A stretch of 64,000 nt of DNA from Lactobacillus crispatus (GCF_018987235.1 NZ_CP072197.1:806001-870000); one strand, 5' to 3'; positions 26,967 to 37,134 are shown, counted from the first letter of the stretch. Notes: generated from the sequence alone by a model not told the origin. Translations and numbers: made by a program.

Positions 26967-28986
26967 AGGTTATCTGCTTGGGGAACGTTACCGCATCATC
27001 GATACCTTAGGTGAAGGCGGAATGGCCAATGTCTATCTAGCGGAAGATATTATCCTGCAACGTAAGGTGGCAGTTAAAATTTTACGCCTTGATTTGCAGA
27101 ATGAACCGCAAACCCAAGCTCGTTTTCAAAGAGAGGCATTAGCTACAAGTGAATTAAGTCATCCTAATATTGTTTCTGTACTTGATGTAGGTACCGATCA
27201 TGGTTTGCCATACATGGTAATGGAGTATGTTGATGGTCCTAATCTAAAAGAATATATTCAAAAAAATTCACCTTTGGATTTAAATGAAATTATTCGAATT
27301 ATGGATCAGATATTGAGTGCAGTTGCATTAGCTCATAAGCACAATGTTATTCATCGTGATCTAAAACCACAGAATATTTTGATGGATAAGCGCGGCAATA
27401 TTAAAATAGCTGATTTCGGAATTGCCGTTGCTTTGAATCAAAGCTCGATTACACAAACTAATTCAGTAATGGGTTCAGTTCATTATATGTCTCCTGAGCA
27501 AACGCGTGGCGGAATGGTTACTAAACAATCTGACATCTATTCCTTGGGAATAATTTTATATGAATTGATCACAGGAACTGTTCCGTTTAACGGTGATACA
27601 CCAGTGGCAATTGCACTGAAGCATGCGCAAGAACCAATTCCTTCAATTCGCAAGAAAGATTCAAGTGTACCACAGGCGCTGGAAAATGTTGTTTTAAAGG
27701 CAACCGCGAAAGATCCACGAGATAGATATGCTACAGCTCAGGAAATGAAAGCAGATTTGGATAGTAGCTTGGATCCTGAACGGGCAGATGAACCGGTTTT
27801 TGTACCATATCATGGTAATAACGATGATAAAACAATTGTATTGCCTGGATTTAAGCCACAAAAGGAAGAAAAAGAAGTGGTGGAGCCAGCAAAAACCGAA
27901 TCAGTAGAATCAAGCAAGCCAGTAAAGAAAAAGACTTTTTTACAGAATGTCAAAAGTCACAAATGGTGGTGGCTGATCTCAATTATTGCCGCGGGTTTAA
28001 TCATTTTTATGATGATTTTCGCTTTAAGTGGTGCTGGAAATAAACGACAGGATGTTAATATTCCTGATGTAACTAATATTGCAGAAAAAGCAGCTGAGAG
28101 TAAACTTGAAGCAGCAGGCTTACAGGTTGGAAAAATTATTAGGCGACAGTCAGATGATATAAAAAAAGGCCGGGTTATTGCGACAAAACCAACTGCAGGC
28201 AATAGTCTAGAGCGGGGAAAGAGCGTTGATTTAATTGTTTCCAGCGGTTCTAGCATGGTTAAAGTTCCTAATATGGTTGGGAAGAACTATGACGAAGCGG
28301 CAGAAAAATTAGAAAATATGGGCTTTAATGTAGTTAGAGAGGACCAATATTCTAATAAAGTTGACGAAAATCAAGTTATTTCTCAAAGCATTGCTGCAGG
28401 TGTAGAGGTTAAGCCGACGCAGACTACAATTACGTTGATAGTTTCACGTGGCAAGCAGGCTAGATCACATTCAAATATGGTTACCTTGAAAGACTTAAGT
28501 AATTATTCTTTGAAGAGTGCTCAAGACTATGCCAAAGAACATGGCCTGACTTTACAAATCAATCAAGAATATTCTGATGATGTTGAGAAGGGCTTAGTAA
28601 TTTCGATGGAGCCAGGTCCGGGTACTAAGGTTGAGCGTGGTTCAACTGTTACCATCAAGGTCTCGAAAGGTCCAAAGGAAGACAAGGAAACTACTGTAAC
28701 TAAGACCTTTACCGTTAACTATGTTGGTGATGATCTTTCTAAGAGTGAGAAGCCTGATAATGATAAAGGAAGCAATGACTCTGAGTCAGAATCCGTTAAT
28801 GGCAAGGGTGATCATGTCCAGATCTATATTAAGGATGATGATCATTCCTTGAACAATATTTATCGTGACTTGTATATTAAGCATGATATGAGTTTTTCGA
28901 TTCCATTTAACATTAGAGAAGGCAGTGGACAATTAAAGGTTGTGCGCAATGGCGATACAGTTTTGAATGAAAAGGTGACTAAATAA
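26956..28986 (+). CDS. pknB: PASTA-domain Ser/Thr protein kinase (PknB/PrkC/Stk)
   Basis: The protein has 676 residues from the GTG at 26956, with aggagg at 26941-26946. The cytoplasmic Hanks kinase domain (about 12-270) has GEGGMANVYLA, VAVKIL, IHRDLKPQNIL and ADFGIA. After a charged linker a single membrane helix lies at about 336-358 (WWWLISIIAAGLIIFMMIFA). Outside are three PASTA repeats (about 366-575), which in this family sense muropeptides or lipid II, and a C-terminal beta domain. It controls cell wall growth and division with PrpC. Confidence 0.96.
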   Translation: MIDKGYLLGERYRIIDTLGEGGMANVYLAEDIILQRKVAVKILRLDLQNEPQTQARFQREALATSELSHPNIVSVLDVGTDHGLPYMVMEYVDGPNLKEYIQKNSPLDLNEIIRIMDQILSAVALAHKHNVIHRDLKPQNILMDKRGNIKIADFGIAVALNQSSITQTNSVMGSVHYMSPEQTRGGMVTKQSDIYSLGIILYELITGTVPFNGDTPVAIALKHAQEPIPSIRKKDSSVPQALENVVLKATAKDPRDRYATAQEMKADLDSSLDPERADEPVFVPYHGNNDDKTIVLPGFKPQKEEKEVVEPAKTESVESSKPVKKKTFLQNVKSHKWWWLISIIAAGLIIFMMIFALSGAGNKRQDVNIPDVTNIAEKAAESKLEAAGLQVGKIIRRQSDDIKKGRVIATKPTAGNSLERGKSVDLIVSSGSSMVKVPNMVGKNYDEAAEKLENMGFNVVREDQYSNKVDENQVISQSIAAGVEVKPTQTTITLIVSRGKQARSHSNMVTLKDLSNYSLKSAQDYAKEHGLTLQINQEYSDDVEKGLVISMEPGPGTKVERGSTVTIKVSKGPKEDKETTVTKTFTVNYVGDDLSKSEKPDNDKGSNDSESESVNGKGDHVQIYIKDDDHSLNNIYRDLYIKHDMSFSIPFNIREGSGQLKVVRNGDTVLNEKVTK

Positions 28987-29877
28987 ATGAAACTAGCGCA
29001 AGGAACCGTCGTTGGTTTGATTGCTGGTTATTATGATGTAGAAACCGCTGCGGGTATCGTGAGAACGCGTGCTCGCGGCGTTTTTCGTCAAAAAAAGCAA
29101 AAACCAGCAGTTGGCGATCATGTGGAAATTCAGATAGATGATAAAGGAATGAGCTATCTGGTGAAAATTTTGCCGCGGATTAATCGAATTGGGCGACCAG
29201 CAGTTGCTAATGTAAGTCATGTTTTGTTAGTAATTTCTGCAGTAGAACCGGATTTTTCTGTAGAGCTGTTAGATCGTTTTTTGACTTTCTTTTCTTGGCA
29301 AAAAGTTGGTGTAACAATTTACTTGTCTAAAGCAGATTTGCTATCAGAAGCAAAGTTAAACACAATCAAGCAAGCTTTAGCATATTATCAAAAAATAGGT
29401 TATCTTGTTTTCACTGATTATCATGAAATGCAAATTCAGATTCCTAAAATGATTGAAAAAAATCAAATTTGGACTTTAGCAGGACAGTCAGGTGCTGGTA
29501 AGTCAACTTTGCTTAACCATTTAAAAAAAGATGCTAATCAAGCGACTGGTGCGATATCAACTAGCTTGAATCGTGGGAAACATACTACTAGAAAGGTCGA
29601 ACTTTTTAAGTTAGGCGCGGGCTTTTTAGCAGATACGCCAGGTTTTTCGTCAATTGATTTGACACCAATCAAGTTGAATGAGTTATGTAATTACTTTGTT
29701 GAGTTTAAAAAGGCAAGTATTCACTGTAAGTTCCGCGGATGTCAGCATTTGCAGGAGCCAGGCTGTGAAGTAAAGAAGTTACTTGAAGCCGGAAAAATTC
29801 TGGCAAGTAGATATGAAGATTATTTGGCTATGCGGACTGAGATTAGTGAAGGTCGCATACCGGAATATTTAAAATAG
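28987..29877 (+). CDS. rsgA: Ribosome small-subunit GTPase RsgA
   Basis: The protein has 296 residues. An N-terminal OB fold (about 1-65) is followed by a circularly permuted GTPase, with G4 (YLSKADL) before G1 ([12 protein letters not shown]) and then G3 (DTPGFSS). The C-terminal zinc site is [18 protein letters not shown]. It tests and matures the 30S subunit. It starts on the base after the pknB stop codon. The permuted motif order is diagnostic. Confidence 0.96.
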   Translation: MKLAQGTVVGLIAGYYDVETAAGIVRTRARGVFRQKKQKPAVGDHVEIQIDDKGMSYLVKILPRINRIGRPAVANVSHVLLVISAVEPDFSVELLDRFLTFFSWQKVGVTIYLSKADLLSEAKLNTIKQALAYYQKIGYLVFTDYHEMQIQIPKMIEKNQIWTLAGQSGAGKSTLLNHLKKDANQATGAISTSLNRGKHTTRKVELFKLGAGFLADTPGFSSIDLTPIKLNELCNYFVEFKKASIHCKFRGCQHLQEPGCEVKKLLEAGKILASRYEDYLAMRTEISEGRIPEYLK

Positions 29878-29889
29878 AGGTAATAGCTG

Positions 29890-30540
29890 ATGATGATTGC
29901 ACCCTCAATTTTGAACGCAAATAATATTGATCTTAAAAATGATATTGAAAATGCAGTCCAGGCCGGAATTAGCCGTTTTCATATTGATATTATGGATGGA
30001 CATTTTGTGCCTAATTTATCTTTTGGACCGCAACTAATCAAAGATTTCAAGCGTGAATTTCCGATGACAGATGCTGAAATTCACTTAATGAGTGATGCCC
30101 CAGATAAGTTGGTACCAGCTTTTGTTAGTGCAGGAGCAGATTTGGTCGAACTACACTATGAAGCAATGGACAAGCCTAAGTTATATTATTGGTTTGATTA
30201 TTTAGCTTCTAATGGCGTTGATGCTGCTTTGGCAATTAGTCCAGATACACCAGTTGAAGTGGTTGAACCGTATTTGCCATTACTGAAACAAGTATTAGTA
30301 ATGACGGTCAAGCCGGGATTTGGTGGACAGAGTTTTCTTCCTGAATCAGTTAGTCGAATTAAGTCAGTTAGAGAGATTGTCGGCTCTGATTTTGATATTG
30401 AGGTCGACGGCGGTATTAATGATCAGACTATTAAATTAGCTGAAAATGCTGGCGCTAATATATTTGTTGTTGGTTCATACTTGTATGAAAATGGTGATGT
30501 TGGCAGTCAAGTACATAAATTAGAAAAGATTATTAAGTAA
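29890..30540 (+). CDS. rpe: Ribulose-phosphate 3-epimerase
   Basis: The protein has 216 residues of TIM barrel. Active-site motifs are HIDIMDGHFVPNLSFGP (metal His and Asp), AEIHLMSD, MTVKPGFGGQSF and EVDGGIN. It interconverts ribulose-5-P and xylulose-5-P in the pentose-phosphate pathway. Two ATG codons in a row allow a start at 29890 or 29893. Its TAA shares one base with the ATG of thiN. Confidence 0.96.
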   Translation: MMIAPSILNANNIDLKNDIENAVQAGISRFHIDIMDGHFVPNLSFGPQLIKDFKREFPMTDAEIHLMSDAPDKLVPAFVSAGADLVELHYEAMDKPKLYYWFDYLASNGVDAALAISPDTPVEVVEPYLPLLKQVLVMTVKPGFGGQSFLPESVSRIKSVREIVGSDFDIEVDGGINDQTIKLAENAGANIFVVGSYLYENGDVGSQVHKLEKIIK

Positions 30541-31214
30541 TGAAAGCATATGCATTGTTGGGCGGTCCAACTGAATTGTGGCCTGAAGATATTGAAGAAA
30601 AGCTGGCTCAAGCTGATTTAGTTATTGGGGTTGATCGTGGTGCCTTGTTTTTAGAAGAACTGGGAATAATACCTGATGTGGCAGTAGGTGACTTTGATTC
30701 TTTACACGAAAATGACTTAAGCCAAATAGAAAGTAATGTTCAAGACATTCGTTATTCTAATCCTGTCAAGGATTGGACTGATTCTGAGCTAATGTTACAG
30801 ATTGCTTTTGAAGATTATCATGTGGATGAATTAGTGATTTTTGGTGCTACAGGTGGAAGATTGGATCATTTTTTGATCAATCTATTAATGTTGCTAAATC
30901 CTGAAATGAGATTATATGCGAAAAAAGTAACGTTGATTGACCAACAAAATCTAATTTGCTTTTTTAATGCAGGCACGCATGTTGTTGAAAAAAGAAAAAA
31001 TTACTCTTATATTGGTTTTGCAGCTTTAACAGCAATCGAAGATTTTAATATTATCGGTGCAAGATATGAGTTGAAGCACTATTCTGGGAACTATCCTCGT
31101 GTTTTTTCATCAAATGAATTTTTGCCTAATAGTAATGAATTCAGGATTAGCTTGCAAAATGGTATGATTGCAGCAATTTATTCTAAAGATATTAATCGTT
31201 TTCATGATTTATAG
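30540..31214 (+). CDS. thiN: Thiamine pyrophosphokinase
   Basis: The protein has 224 residues. The N-terminal catalytic domain has VIGVDRGALFLEELGIIPDVAVGDFDSL, shortened here, YSNPVKDWTDSELML and FGATGGRLDHFLINLLML. The C-terminal beta domain binds thiamine. It converts thiamine to the cofactor TPP. It closes the rsgA-rpe-thiN cluster and overlaps rpe by one base. Confidence 0.94.
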   Translation: MKAYALLGGPTELWPEDIEEKLAQADLVIGVDRGALFLEELGIIPDVAVGDFDSLHENDLSQIESNVQDIRYSNPVKDWTDSELMLQIAFEDYHVDELVIFGATGGRLDHFLINLLMLLNPEMRLYAKKVTLIDQQNLICFFNAGTHVVEKRKNYSYIGFAALTAIEDFNIIGARYELKHYSGNYPRVFSSNEFLPNSNEFRISLQNGMIAAIYSKDINRFHDL

Positions 31215-31253
31215 GTTAAAATAGAACTATAGAAAAGAAACAAGGGAATTCAA

Positions 31254-31559
31254 ATGAAATATATTGACTTTGAAAAAGATATTGCTGGTTTCGAAAATGG
31301 TCGCTACGAAGCAAGACTTGACCGTGCAAAATAAAATGTAGAAGACTACATGTACAAGAACCACGTTCACATTTTTGATAAAAAGAAGAAGAAGGAAGTA
31401 GCTACTATCAATGGCTTAGCTAGAAATGTAACTTATCAAGATTTGGACTTGCCAACTAAGTTGGGTGAAATGATTACTGAGTATGCATACACGCCAATTG
31501 ATGAAAGAATGGCCGACGAAATTCCTGATGACGATAAGCATCACAATATTATGAAGTAA
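31254..31559 (+). pseudogene. Small uncharacterised gene split by an in-frame TAA at codon 27
   Basis: From ATG 31254 (aaggga 9 bases upstream) the frame reads MKYIDFEKDIAGFENGRYEA up to codon 26. It hits TAA at 31332-31334 and continues in the same frame for 75 codons (NVEDYMYKNHVHIF onward) to the stop at 31557-31559. A single C-to-T change in a CAA (Gln) codon would explain this. Restored, the product would be a hydrophilic protein of 101 residues with no signal peptide or known motif. Restart at the ATG of codon 33 (31350) would give 69 residues but has no clear ribosome site. A terminator follows, as for a real gene. Confidence 0.72.
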
Positions 31560-31562
31560 AGT

Positions 31563-31607
31563 AAAACGGTAAGAAGACAAAATAAAATGGTCTTCTTACC
31601 GTTTTTT
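31563..31607 (+). terminator. Rho-independent terminator after the small split gene
   Basis: A long stem, aaaacggtaagaagac (31563-31578) with gtcttcttaccgtttt (31590-31605), is followed by further T. Confidence 0.9.
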
Positions 31608-31628
31608 ATATAAATCATTAAAATAAGT

Positions 31629-31666
31629 AAAAAAATAAGCTTGCAAGATCAGTGATCTAACAAGCT
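31629..31666 (-). terminator. Terminator of rpmB (minus strand)
   Basis: On the minus strand agcttg (31666-31661) pairs with caagct (31643-31638) around an inner agatca/tgatct stem, followed by a T-rich tail that appears as a run of A at 31629-31635 on the plus strand. Confidence 0.8.
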
Positions 31667-31675
31667 CTTGGTCTA

Positions 31676-31861
31676 TTAGGCACGAGTAACTTTACCAGAC
31701 TTTAAAGCCTTGGTTGAAACCCATACGCGCTTTGGCTTACCGTCAACAAGAATGCGAACTTTTTGAAGGTTTGGCTTCCAAGCACGACGAGTTGAGTTCA
31801 ATGAGTGTGAACGTTTGTTACCGAATGTAGTCTTCTTACCTGTTACGTAATCTTTTGCCAT
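31676..31861 (-). CDS. rpmB: 50S ribosomal protein L28
   Basis: The protein has 61 residues, basic, with the L28 motifs [29 protein letters not shown] and [14 protein letters not shown]. There are no zinc cysteines, so this is the zinc-free form. It has a strong ribosome site (aggaggttt) before the ATG. It is monocistronic and divergent from the yloU-like asp23, the same layout as in Bacillus. Confidence 0.97.
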   Translation of the reverse strand: MAKDYVTGKKTTFGNKRSHSLNSTRRAWKPNLQKVRILVDGKPKRVWVSTKALKSGKVTRA

Positions 31862-31901
31862 TTGCTAAACCTCCTTTATTTGTGATGTCATACTTAATTA
31901 G

Positions 31902-31928
31902 ATTATCATATGTTTTCGCGCAATTCAA
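31902..31928 (-). promoter_or_regulatory. Candidate rpmB promoter
   Basis: On the minus strand TTGAAT (31928-31923) and GATAAT (31907-31902) are separated by 15 bases, about 40 bases before the start codon. The spacing is short, so this is tentative. Confidence 0.4.
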
Positions 31929-32028
31929 TACTAAAAGGATTTTTTCAGGTGTATTTTAATTATTGATTATGTCGTTACTATGATAAAATAATAAACGTAT
32001 ATATAGATAATAAGACGGAGGACGAAAC

Positions 32029-32391
32029 ATGGCTGTTAAGATCAAGACAAAAGATGGTTTGATTGATATTTCAAACGGTGTAATCGCAACTGTTGTTGGT
32101 GGCGCAGCTACGTCTAACTATGGCGTTGTAGGTATGGCATCAAAGAATGCCATTCGCGATGGATTTGACGGGATTCTTAATCGTGCCAATTATAAGCGCG
32201 GTGTTGTTGTCAAGTCAGAAGATAACGAAATTACGGTTGATGTGTACATTATTGTTGGTTATGGTTTGAAGATTTCTGAAGTAAGTAAGAATGTTCAAGA
32301 TAGTGTTAAGTTCAATTTGAAGAATCAATTAGGAATAGACACTAAGGCCGTTAATGTCATTGTACAAAGCGTTAAGGTACTTGACGAATAA
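32029..32391 (+). CDS. Asp23/Gls24 family protein, YloU-like
   Basis: The protein has 120 residues spanning the Asp23 core with VVGMASKNAIRDGFDGIL and KISEVSKNVQDSVKFNLKNQ. It has no catalytic motif. It precedes the fatty-acid kinase gene, the order yloU-yloV in B. subtilis, suggesting a link with lipid metabolism or the envelope. Ribosome site ggagga. A weak promoter may lie upstream (ttgatt 31963-31968, taaaat 31984-31989, spacing 15). Confidence 0.88.
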   Translation: MAVKIKTKDGLIDISNGVIATVVGGAATSNYGVVGMASKNAIRDGFDGILNRANYKRGVVVKSEDNEITVDVYIIVGYGLKISEVSKNVQDSVKFNLKNQLGIDTKAVNVIVQSVKVLDE

Positions 32392-32412
32392 CACAAGCGG
32401 AGGTTTTAAATA

Positions 32413-34074
32413 GTGGTTTTAAATGAGATAGATAGTAAGCAATTTAGAGATATGGTACGTGTTGCCACTCATCGAATTGGTAAAAATGCGGAGTTTGTTA
32501 ACTCTTTGAATGTTTTCCCAGTTCCTGATGGTGATACTGGTACTAATATGAACTTAACCATTGAAAGTGGTGCTAAGGCTGTTTCGGAAAATCCAAGTAC
32601 TAGTGTTAGTGATTTAACTGAAAGCTTGGCTAAAGGTATGCTAATGGGTGCCCGTGGTAACAGTGGGGTTATCACTTCACAATTATTCCGTGGCTTTTAC
32701 AAGGCTACCCAAGGGATGAAGACCTTAACTGCACAGGAATTAGCAAATGCTTTTTCAAATGGTGTTGCTACTGCTTATAAGGCTGTAATGAAGCCAGTTG
32801 AAGGTACTATTCTTACTGTAGCTCGTGTTGCTGCACAAGCCGGTGCTACTAAGGCCAATGACACCGACGATGTAACTGAAGTAATGAAAGCTGTAGTTGA
32901 AGGTGCTAAGAAGGCTCTTAAGTCAACTCCAGATTTATTGCCTGTTTTGAAGCAAGTTGGTGTAGTTGACTCAGGTGGTCAAGGCCTTTTGTTTATCTAT
33001 GAAGGCTTTTTGGAAGGCTTAATGGGTGAAAACTTTGCAGATCAATATCAACCTGACGAAAATGAAATGGATGAAATGATCAATGCAATGCACCACCAAT
33101 CTTCAGTTCAAAGCCAATTGGCTACTCAAGATATTAAAAATGGTTACTGTACTGAAATCATGGTTGATCTTGATGCCGATGTGCCAAATAAAAAGAAGTT
33201 TGATTTGGAAGAATTTAGAAAGCACTTGTCTGGCTTGGGCGATTCATTATTAGCTGTTTCTGATGGTGAAATTGCTAAGGTTCACGTTCATACTGAACAC
33301 CCTGGTGATGTTTTCCAATACGGTAGTCAGTTTGGTCAATTAGGCAAGATCAAGATTGATAACATGAGAATCCAACACGAAAGCATCGTTGACCAAGATG
33401 AAGAACAACAAGAAGCAGTTGATTTTGCAGTGATCGCAGTTGCTTCAGGTAACGGTATTCGTAAGTTGTTTGAAAGTGAAGGGGTAAATCGTATTATCTC
33501 GGGTGGGCAAACGATGAACCCATCAACTCAAGACTTTATTGATGCAATCAAGAAGTCTGGTGCGAAGAAAGCTATTGTCTTGCCAAACAACGGTAATATT
33601 GTTATGGCTGCTAAGCAGGCTGCTGAAGTTAGTGATATTCCGGTTGGTATTGTACCAACTAAGACTATTTCTCAGGGTTTAACCGCAATGCTTTCATTCA
33701 ATCCAGATGCATCTGTTGATGAAAATGTGGAAGCTATGACAGAGGACTTAGATACGGTTGTTTCAGGTGAAGTTACTCAAGCTACCCGTGATACTGAAAT
33801 CGATGAAGTAGAAATTCATAAGAATGACTACTTGGGAATTGTTGATGGCAAGATTAAGGTTGACAATGCTGATTTAATTAAGACTACTGTTGATATGATT
33901 GAAAAGATGCTGGATGAAGATTCAGAAATTATCACAATTATGTTTGGCCGTGATGCTAGTGAAGAGCAAGCACAAGAAGTAGTTGAACAACTTGAAGCCA
34001 AACATGATGATCTTGAATTTGAAATTCATGATGGTGGTCAACCTGTATATCACTTCTTAGTATCAGTTGAATAA
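32413..34074 (+). CDS. fakA: Fatty acid kinase FakA (DAK/YloV family)
   Basis: The protein has 553 residues from GTG 32413 with cggaggt upstream. The N-terminal Dak-type ATP/Mg domain (about 1-200) shows NVFPVPDGDTGTNMNLT, GARGNSGVI and VDSGGQGLL. A middle domain and a C-terminal DegV-like domain (VLPNNGNIVMAA, ITIMFGRDAS) complete the protein. With FakB (not in this window) it phosphorylates exogenous fatty acids to acyl-phosphate, which PlsX, encoded nearby, can interconvert with acyl-ACP. Confidence 0.93.
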   Translation: MVLNEIDSKQFRDMVRVATHRIGKNAEFVNSLNVFPVPDGDTGTNMNLTIESGAKAVSENPSTSVSDLTESLAKGMLMGARGNSGVITSQLFRGFYKATQGMKTLTAQELANAFSNGVATAYKAVMKPVEGTILTVARVAAQAGATKANDTDDVTEVMKAVVEGAKKALKSTPDLLPVLKQVGVVDSGGQGLLFIYEGFLEGLMGENFADQYQPDENEMDEMINAMHHQSSVQSQLATQDIKNGYCTEIMVDLDADVPNKKKFDLEEFRKHLSGLGDSLLAVSDGEIAKVHVHTEHPGDVFQYGSQFGQLGKIKIDNMRIQHESIVDQDEEQQEAVDFAVIAVASGNGIRKLFESEGVNRIISGGQTMNPSTQDFIDAIKKSGAKKAIVLPNNGNIVMAAKQAAEVSDIPVGIVPTKTISQGLTAMLSFNPDASVDENVEAMTEDLDTVVSGEVTQATRDTEIDEVEIHKNDYLGIVDGKIKVDNADLIKTTVDMIEKMLDEDSEIITIMFGRDASEEQAQEVVEQLEAKHDDLEFEIHDGGQPVYHFLVSVE

Positions 34075-34076
34075 CA

Positions 34077-36113
34077 ATGATTGATAATGCATTATTTGCT
34101 CCTGTCACAGACTTAAAGGGTGTAGGGACAAAGACTACAGCTGCATTAGGAAGCTTAGGCATCTATAGTATTTATGATTTGCTTTTTTACTTTCCTTTTC
34201 GTTATGACGAATTACAAACATTACCGTTAGATCAAATCATGGATGGTCAAAAAGTAATGCTAAAGGGAATAGTAGCCACTGAAGCGTTTGTTAGTAGTTT
34301 TGGCTATAAGAAAACGCGCTTAAGTTTCAAGATGAGAATTGACCATGATGTGATCATGGTCAATTTTTTTAATCAGCCGTGGTTAAAAAATAAAATTGAG
34401 ATCGGACAAGAAGTAGCTATTTATGGTAAATACAATGTTGCCCGGCAAAGTTTAACGGCCTTTAAATTCGTAGCAGCCAAAGAAAATGATAGTGGTATGG
34501 CGCCGATTTATCCGGTTAATCGACATGTTAAGCAAAAAAAATTAGTAGATCTAATTAATGTGGCTATTGACGATTTTATTGATCAAGTGCAGGATATTGT
34601 TCCGGAAAAGTTGCGGCAAGAATATCGTCTTTTAAAAGACCAAGTAATTATTGAAAAAATGCACCACCCTAAGAATAGTCATGAGGCTGAACTAGCTAAG
34701 AGAAGTGCAATTTTTCGTGAGTTTTTTATTTTTGAATTACAATTAGCTTTATTGACCCGTAATGATGGTAAACAAATGGGTTATGCAAAGAAATACGATC
34801 TGACAGAAATTGCTCAATTAACTAAATCTCTGCCATTTGAATTATCAGATGATCAAAAGCATGTGGTTAATGAAATCTTTGCTGATATGCATTCTGATGG
34901 TCAAATGCGGCGACTTTTGCAGGGTGATGTTGGTTCTGGAAAAACTGTTGTAGCCGTTTATGCGATTTTTGCAGCCATTACAGCTGGCTATCAGGCGGCT
35001 TTGATGGTGCCAACAGAAATTCTGGCAACTCAGCATTTCAAAAAAATCGATGAATTGTTGCGTCCTTTAGGTGTGCGAGTAGCTCTTTTAACAGGCAATA
35101 CAAAAACACTGGAGCGGCGTGAGATCTACCGTGAATTAACTGATGGCACGATTAATGTGGTAATTGGCACTCATGCTTTAATTCAAGATAGTGTTATCTT
35201 TAAAAAATTAGGTCTAGTCATTATTGATGAGCAGCACCGTTTTGGTGTAGGACAACGACAAGCTTTGATTAATAAAGGCGATCAACCAGATATTTTGGCA
35301 ATGACCGCTACGCCAATCCCGCGGACGCTGGCTTTGACAGTTTATGGTGATATGACAGTCTCTGAAATACATCATTTACCAGCCGGAAGAAAGCCAATTA
35401 TTTCCACATGGAAAACAAGTAGTCAAATGAAGGAAGTCTATCGACAAATGCAAGAGCAGCTAAATCAAGGCTTTCAGATTTACGCTGTGACACCATTGAT
35501 TACCGAGTCAGAGACGTTAGACTTAAAAAATGCAGAAGAATTGCATGAAAAATTAAGCCATGATTTTCCTAATCACAAGGTAGTCCTGCTTCATGGTCAA
35601 ATGCCAGGTGCGCAAAAAGATGAGATTATGACTGCATTTGCAGCTGGTGAGATCGATATTTTAGTAACTACCAGTGTGATTGAAGTTGGAGTTGATGTGG
35701 CTAATGCCAATATGATGGTGATTTATAATGCTGATCGTTTTGGCTTAAGTCAATTGCACCAACTGCGTGGTCGAATTGGTCGAGGACAAACACAAAGTTA
35801 TTGTGTCTTTCTAGCTGATCCTAAGACCGATTCAGGTAAAGCAAGAATGAAAATTATTGCGTCGACCAATGACGGCTTCAAATTAGCTGAAGAAGATTTA
35901 AAGATGCGCGGTGAAGGTGATTTGTTTGGTAAGGCTCAGTCAGGATTGCCAGAATTTCGTGTGGGTGATGTAGTAAATAACTACGATACATTGGTCGTTG
36001 CGCAAAAAGAAGCACGAGCTTTGGTTGCGGCTGATCCTGATTTATCAGATCCAGGACATAAGGCACTTAAGCAAGTGCTAGAATATAAGCAATTAGAGCA
36101 AAACAGAATTTAG
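34077..36113 (+). CDS. recG: ATP-dependent DNA helicase RecG
   Basis: The protein has 678 residues. An N-terminal wedge/OB domain (about 50-150) is followed by a helicase core with Walker A GDVGSGKTVVA, DEQHRFGVGQR, MTATPIPRTLALT and QLRGRIGRGQTQSYCV. It remodels stalled forks and branch-migrates Holliday junctions. The ATG lies two bases after the fakA stop. Confidence 0.97.
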   Translation: MIDNALFAPVTDLKGVGTKTTAALGSLGIYSIYDLLFYFPFRYDELQTLPLDQIMDGQKVMLKGIVATEAFVSSFGYKKTRLSFKMRIDHDVIMVNFFNQPWLKNKIEIGQEVAIYGKYNVARQSLTAFKFVAAKENDSGMAPIYPVNRHVKQKKLVDLINVAIDDFIDQVQDIVPEKLRQEYRLLKDQVIIEKMHHPKNSHEAELAKRSAIFREFFIFELQLALLTRNDGKQMGYAKKYDLTEIAQLTKSLPFELSDDQKHVVNEIFADMHSDGQMRRLLQGDVGSGKTVVAVYAIFAAITAGYQAALMVPTEILATQHFKKIDELLRPLGVRVALLTGNTKTLERREIYRELTDGTINVVIGTHALIQDSVIFKKLGLVIIDEQHRFGVGQRQALINKGDQPDILAMTATPIPRTLALTVYGDMTVSEIHHLPAGRKPIISTWKTSSQMKEVYRQMQEQLNQGFQIYAVTPLITESETLDLKNAEELHEKLSHDFPNHKVVLLHGQMPGAQKDEIMTAFAAGEIDILVTTSVIEVGVDVANANMMVIYNADRFGLSQLHQLRGRIGRGQTQSYCVFLADPKTDSGKARMKIIASTNDGFKLAEEDLKMRGEGDLFGKAQSGLPEFRVGDVVNNYDTLVVAQKEARALVAADPDLSDPGHKALKQVLEYKQLEQNRI

Positions 36114-36132
36114 AAAAGATTGTGGTGAATAT

Positions 36133-37134
36133 ATGAGAACAATTGCAATTGATGCGATGGGTGGCGAAAATGCCCCAGATGCAATCGTTAAGGCGGTTTT
36201 ACAAGCTAAAACTGGAATGCCTGAGACTAAATTTTTATTATTTGGTGATAAAGAAGCATTAAGAAAACTAATCCCTGAAGATCAAATTAATGATCAATTA
36301 GGAGTTGTACCTACAACAGAAGTTATTGCTGATGAAGATGAACCAGTTAAGGCAATCAGAAAAAAGAAAGACTCTTCAATGGTTGTGGCAGCTAACTTCG
36401 TTAAGGAAGGAAAAGCTGATGCGTTGCTTTCCTTAGGCAATACTGGTGCATTGCTTGCTTGTGGAATTTTTATTATTGGTCGAATCAAGGGGATTGTTCG
36501 TCCAGGTTTGATGCCTACTTTACCTGTTCAAAATAGTGACGATGGCTTCAATATGGTTGATGTTGGTGCTAATGCTAAGAGTAAGCCAGAATATCTTTTA
36601 CAATGGGCCGAAATGGCTTCATACTATGCAGAAAAAATCCGTGGTATTCAAAATCCGCGAGTAATGCTCTTAAATAATGGAGCTGAAAGCGACAAGGGTG
36701 ATGATGTTCACCAAAAGGCCTATGAATTGCTTAAAGAAAGTAATTTGAATTTCTTAGGTAATATTGAAGGTAATGAATTGCTATTAGGCAAGGCAGATGT
36801 GGTAGTAACCGATGGCTTTACCGGAAACGCTGTACTTAAGAACATTGAAGGAACCTCTAGCGTCTTGCTTCATTTATTAAAAGATAGTTTATTAAATGGC
36901 GGTGTAATGACCAAGTTAGGTGCCTTAATGGTGAAGGGCTCGTTATCAAGCTTAAAATCTAAATTTGATACGGCTAAATATGGCGGTGCAGTTTTACTAG
37001 GCGTTAATGCACCGGTAGTTAAAACCCACGGTAGATCAAATGAACGTCCAATTTATTTCACTCTTAAGCAAGTAGATAAAATGGTTAAAGAAAAACTTGT
37101 TGCAGATTTTAGAGACGAATTCGCTGAAAAATAG
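36133..37134 (+). CDS. plsX: Phosphate acyltransferase PlsX
   Basis: The protein has 333 residues with IAIDAMGGENAPDAIVKA at the start and LGNTGALLACGIFIIGRI and TDGFTGNAVLKNIEGTS later, all typical of PlsX. It makes acyl-phosphate from acyl-ACP, the first step of phospholipid synthesis, at the membrane surface. It lies between recG and acpP, whose carrier protein it uses. Confidence 0.96.
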   Translation: MRTIAIDAMGGENAPDAIVKAVLQAKTGMPETKFLLFGDKEALRKLIPEDQINDQLGVVPTTEVIADEDEPVKAIRKKKDSSMVVAANFVKEGKADALLSLGNTGALLACGIFIIGRIKGIVRPGLMPTLPVQNSDDGFNMVDVGANAKSKPEYLLQWAEMASYYAEKIRGIQNPRVMLLNNGAESDKGDDVHQKAYELLKESNLNFLGNIEGNELLLGKADVVVTDGFTGNAVLKNIEGTSSVLLHLLKDSLLNGGVMTKLGALMVKGSLSSLKSKFDTAKYGGAVLLGVNAPVVKTHGRSNERPIYFTLKQVDKMVKEKLVADFRDEFAEK

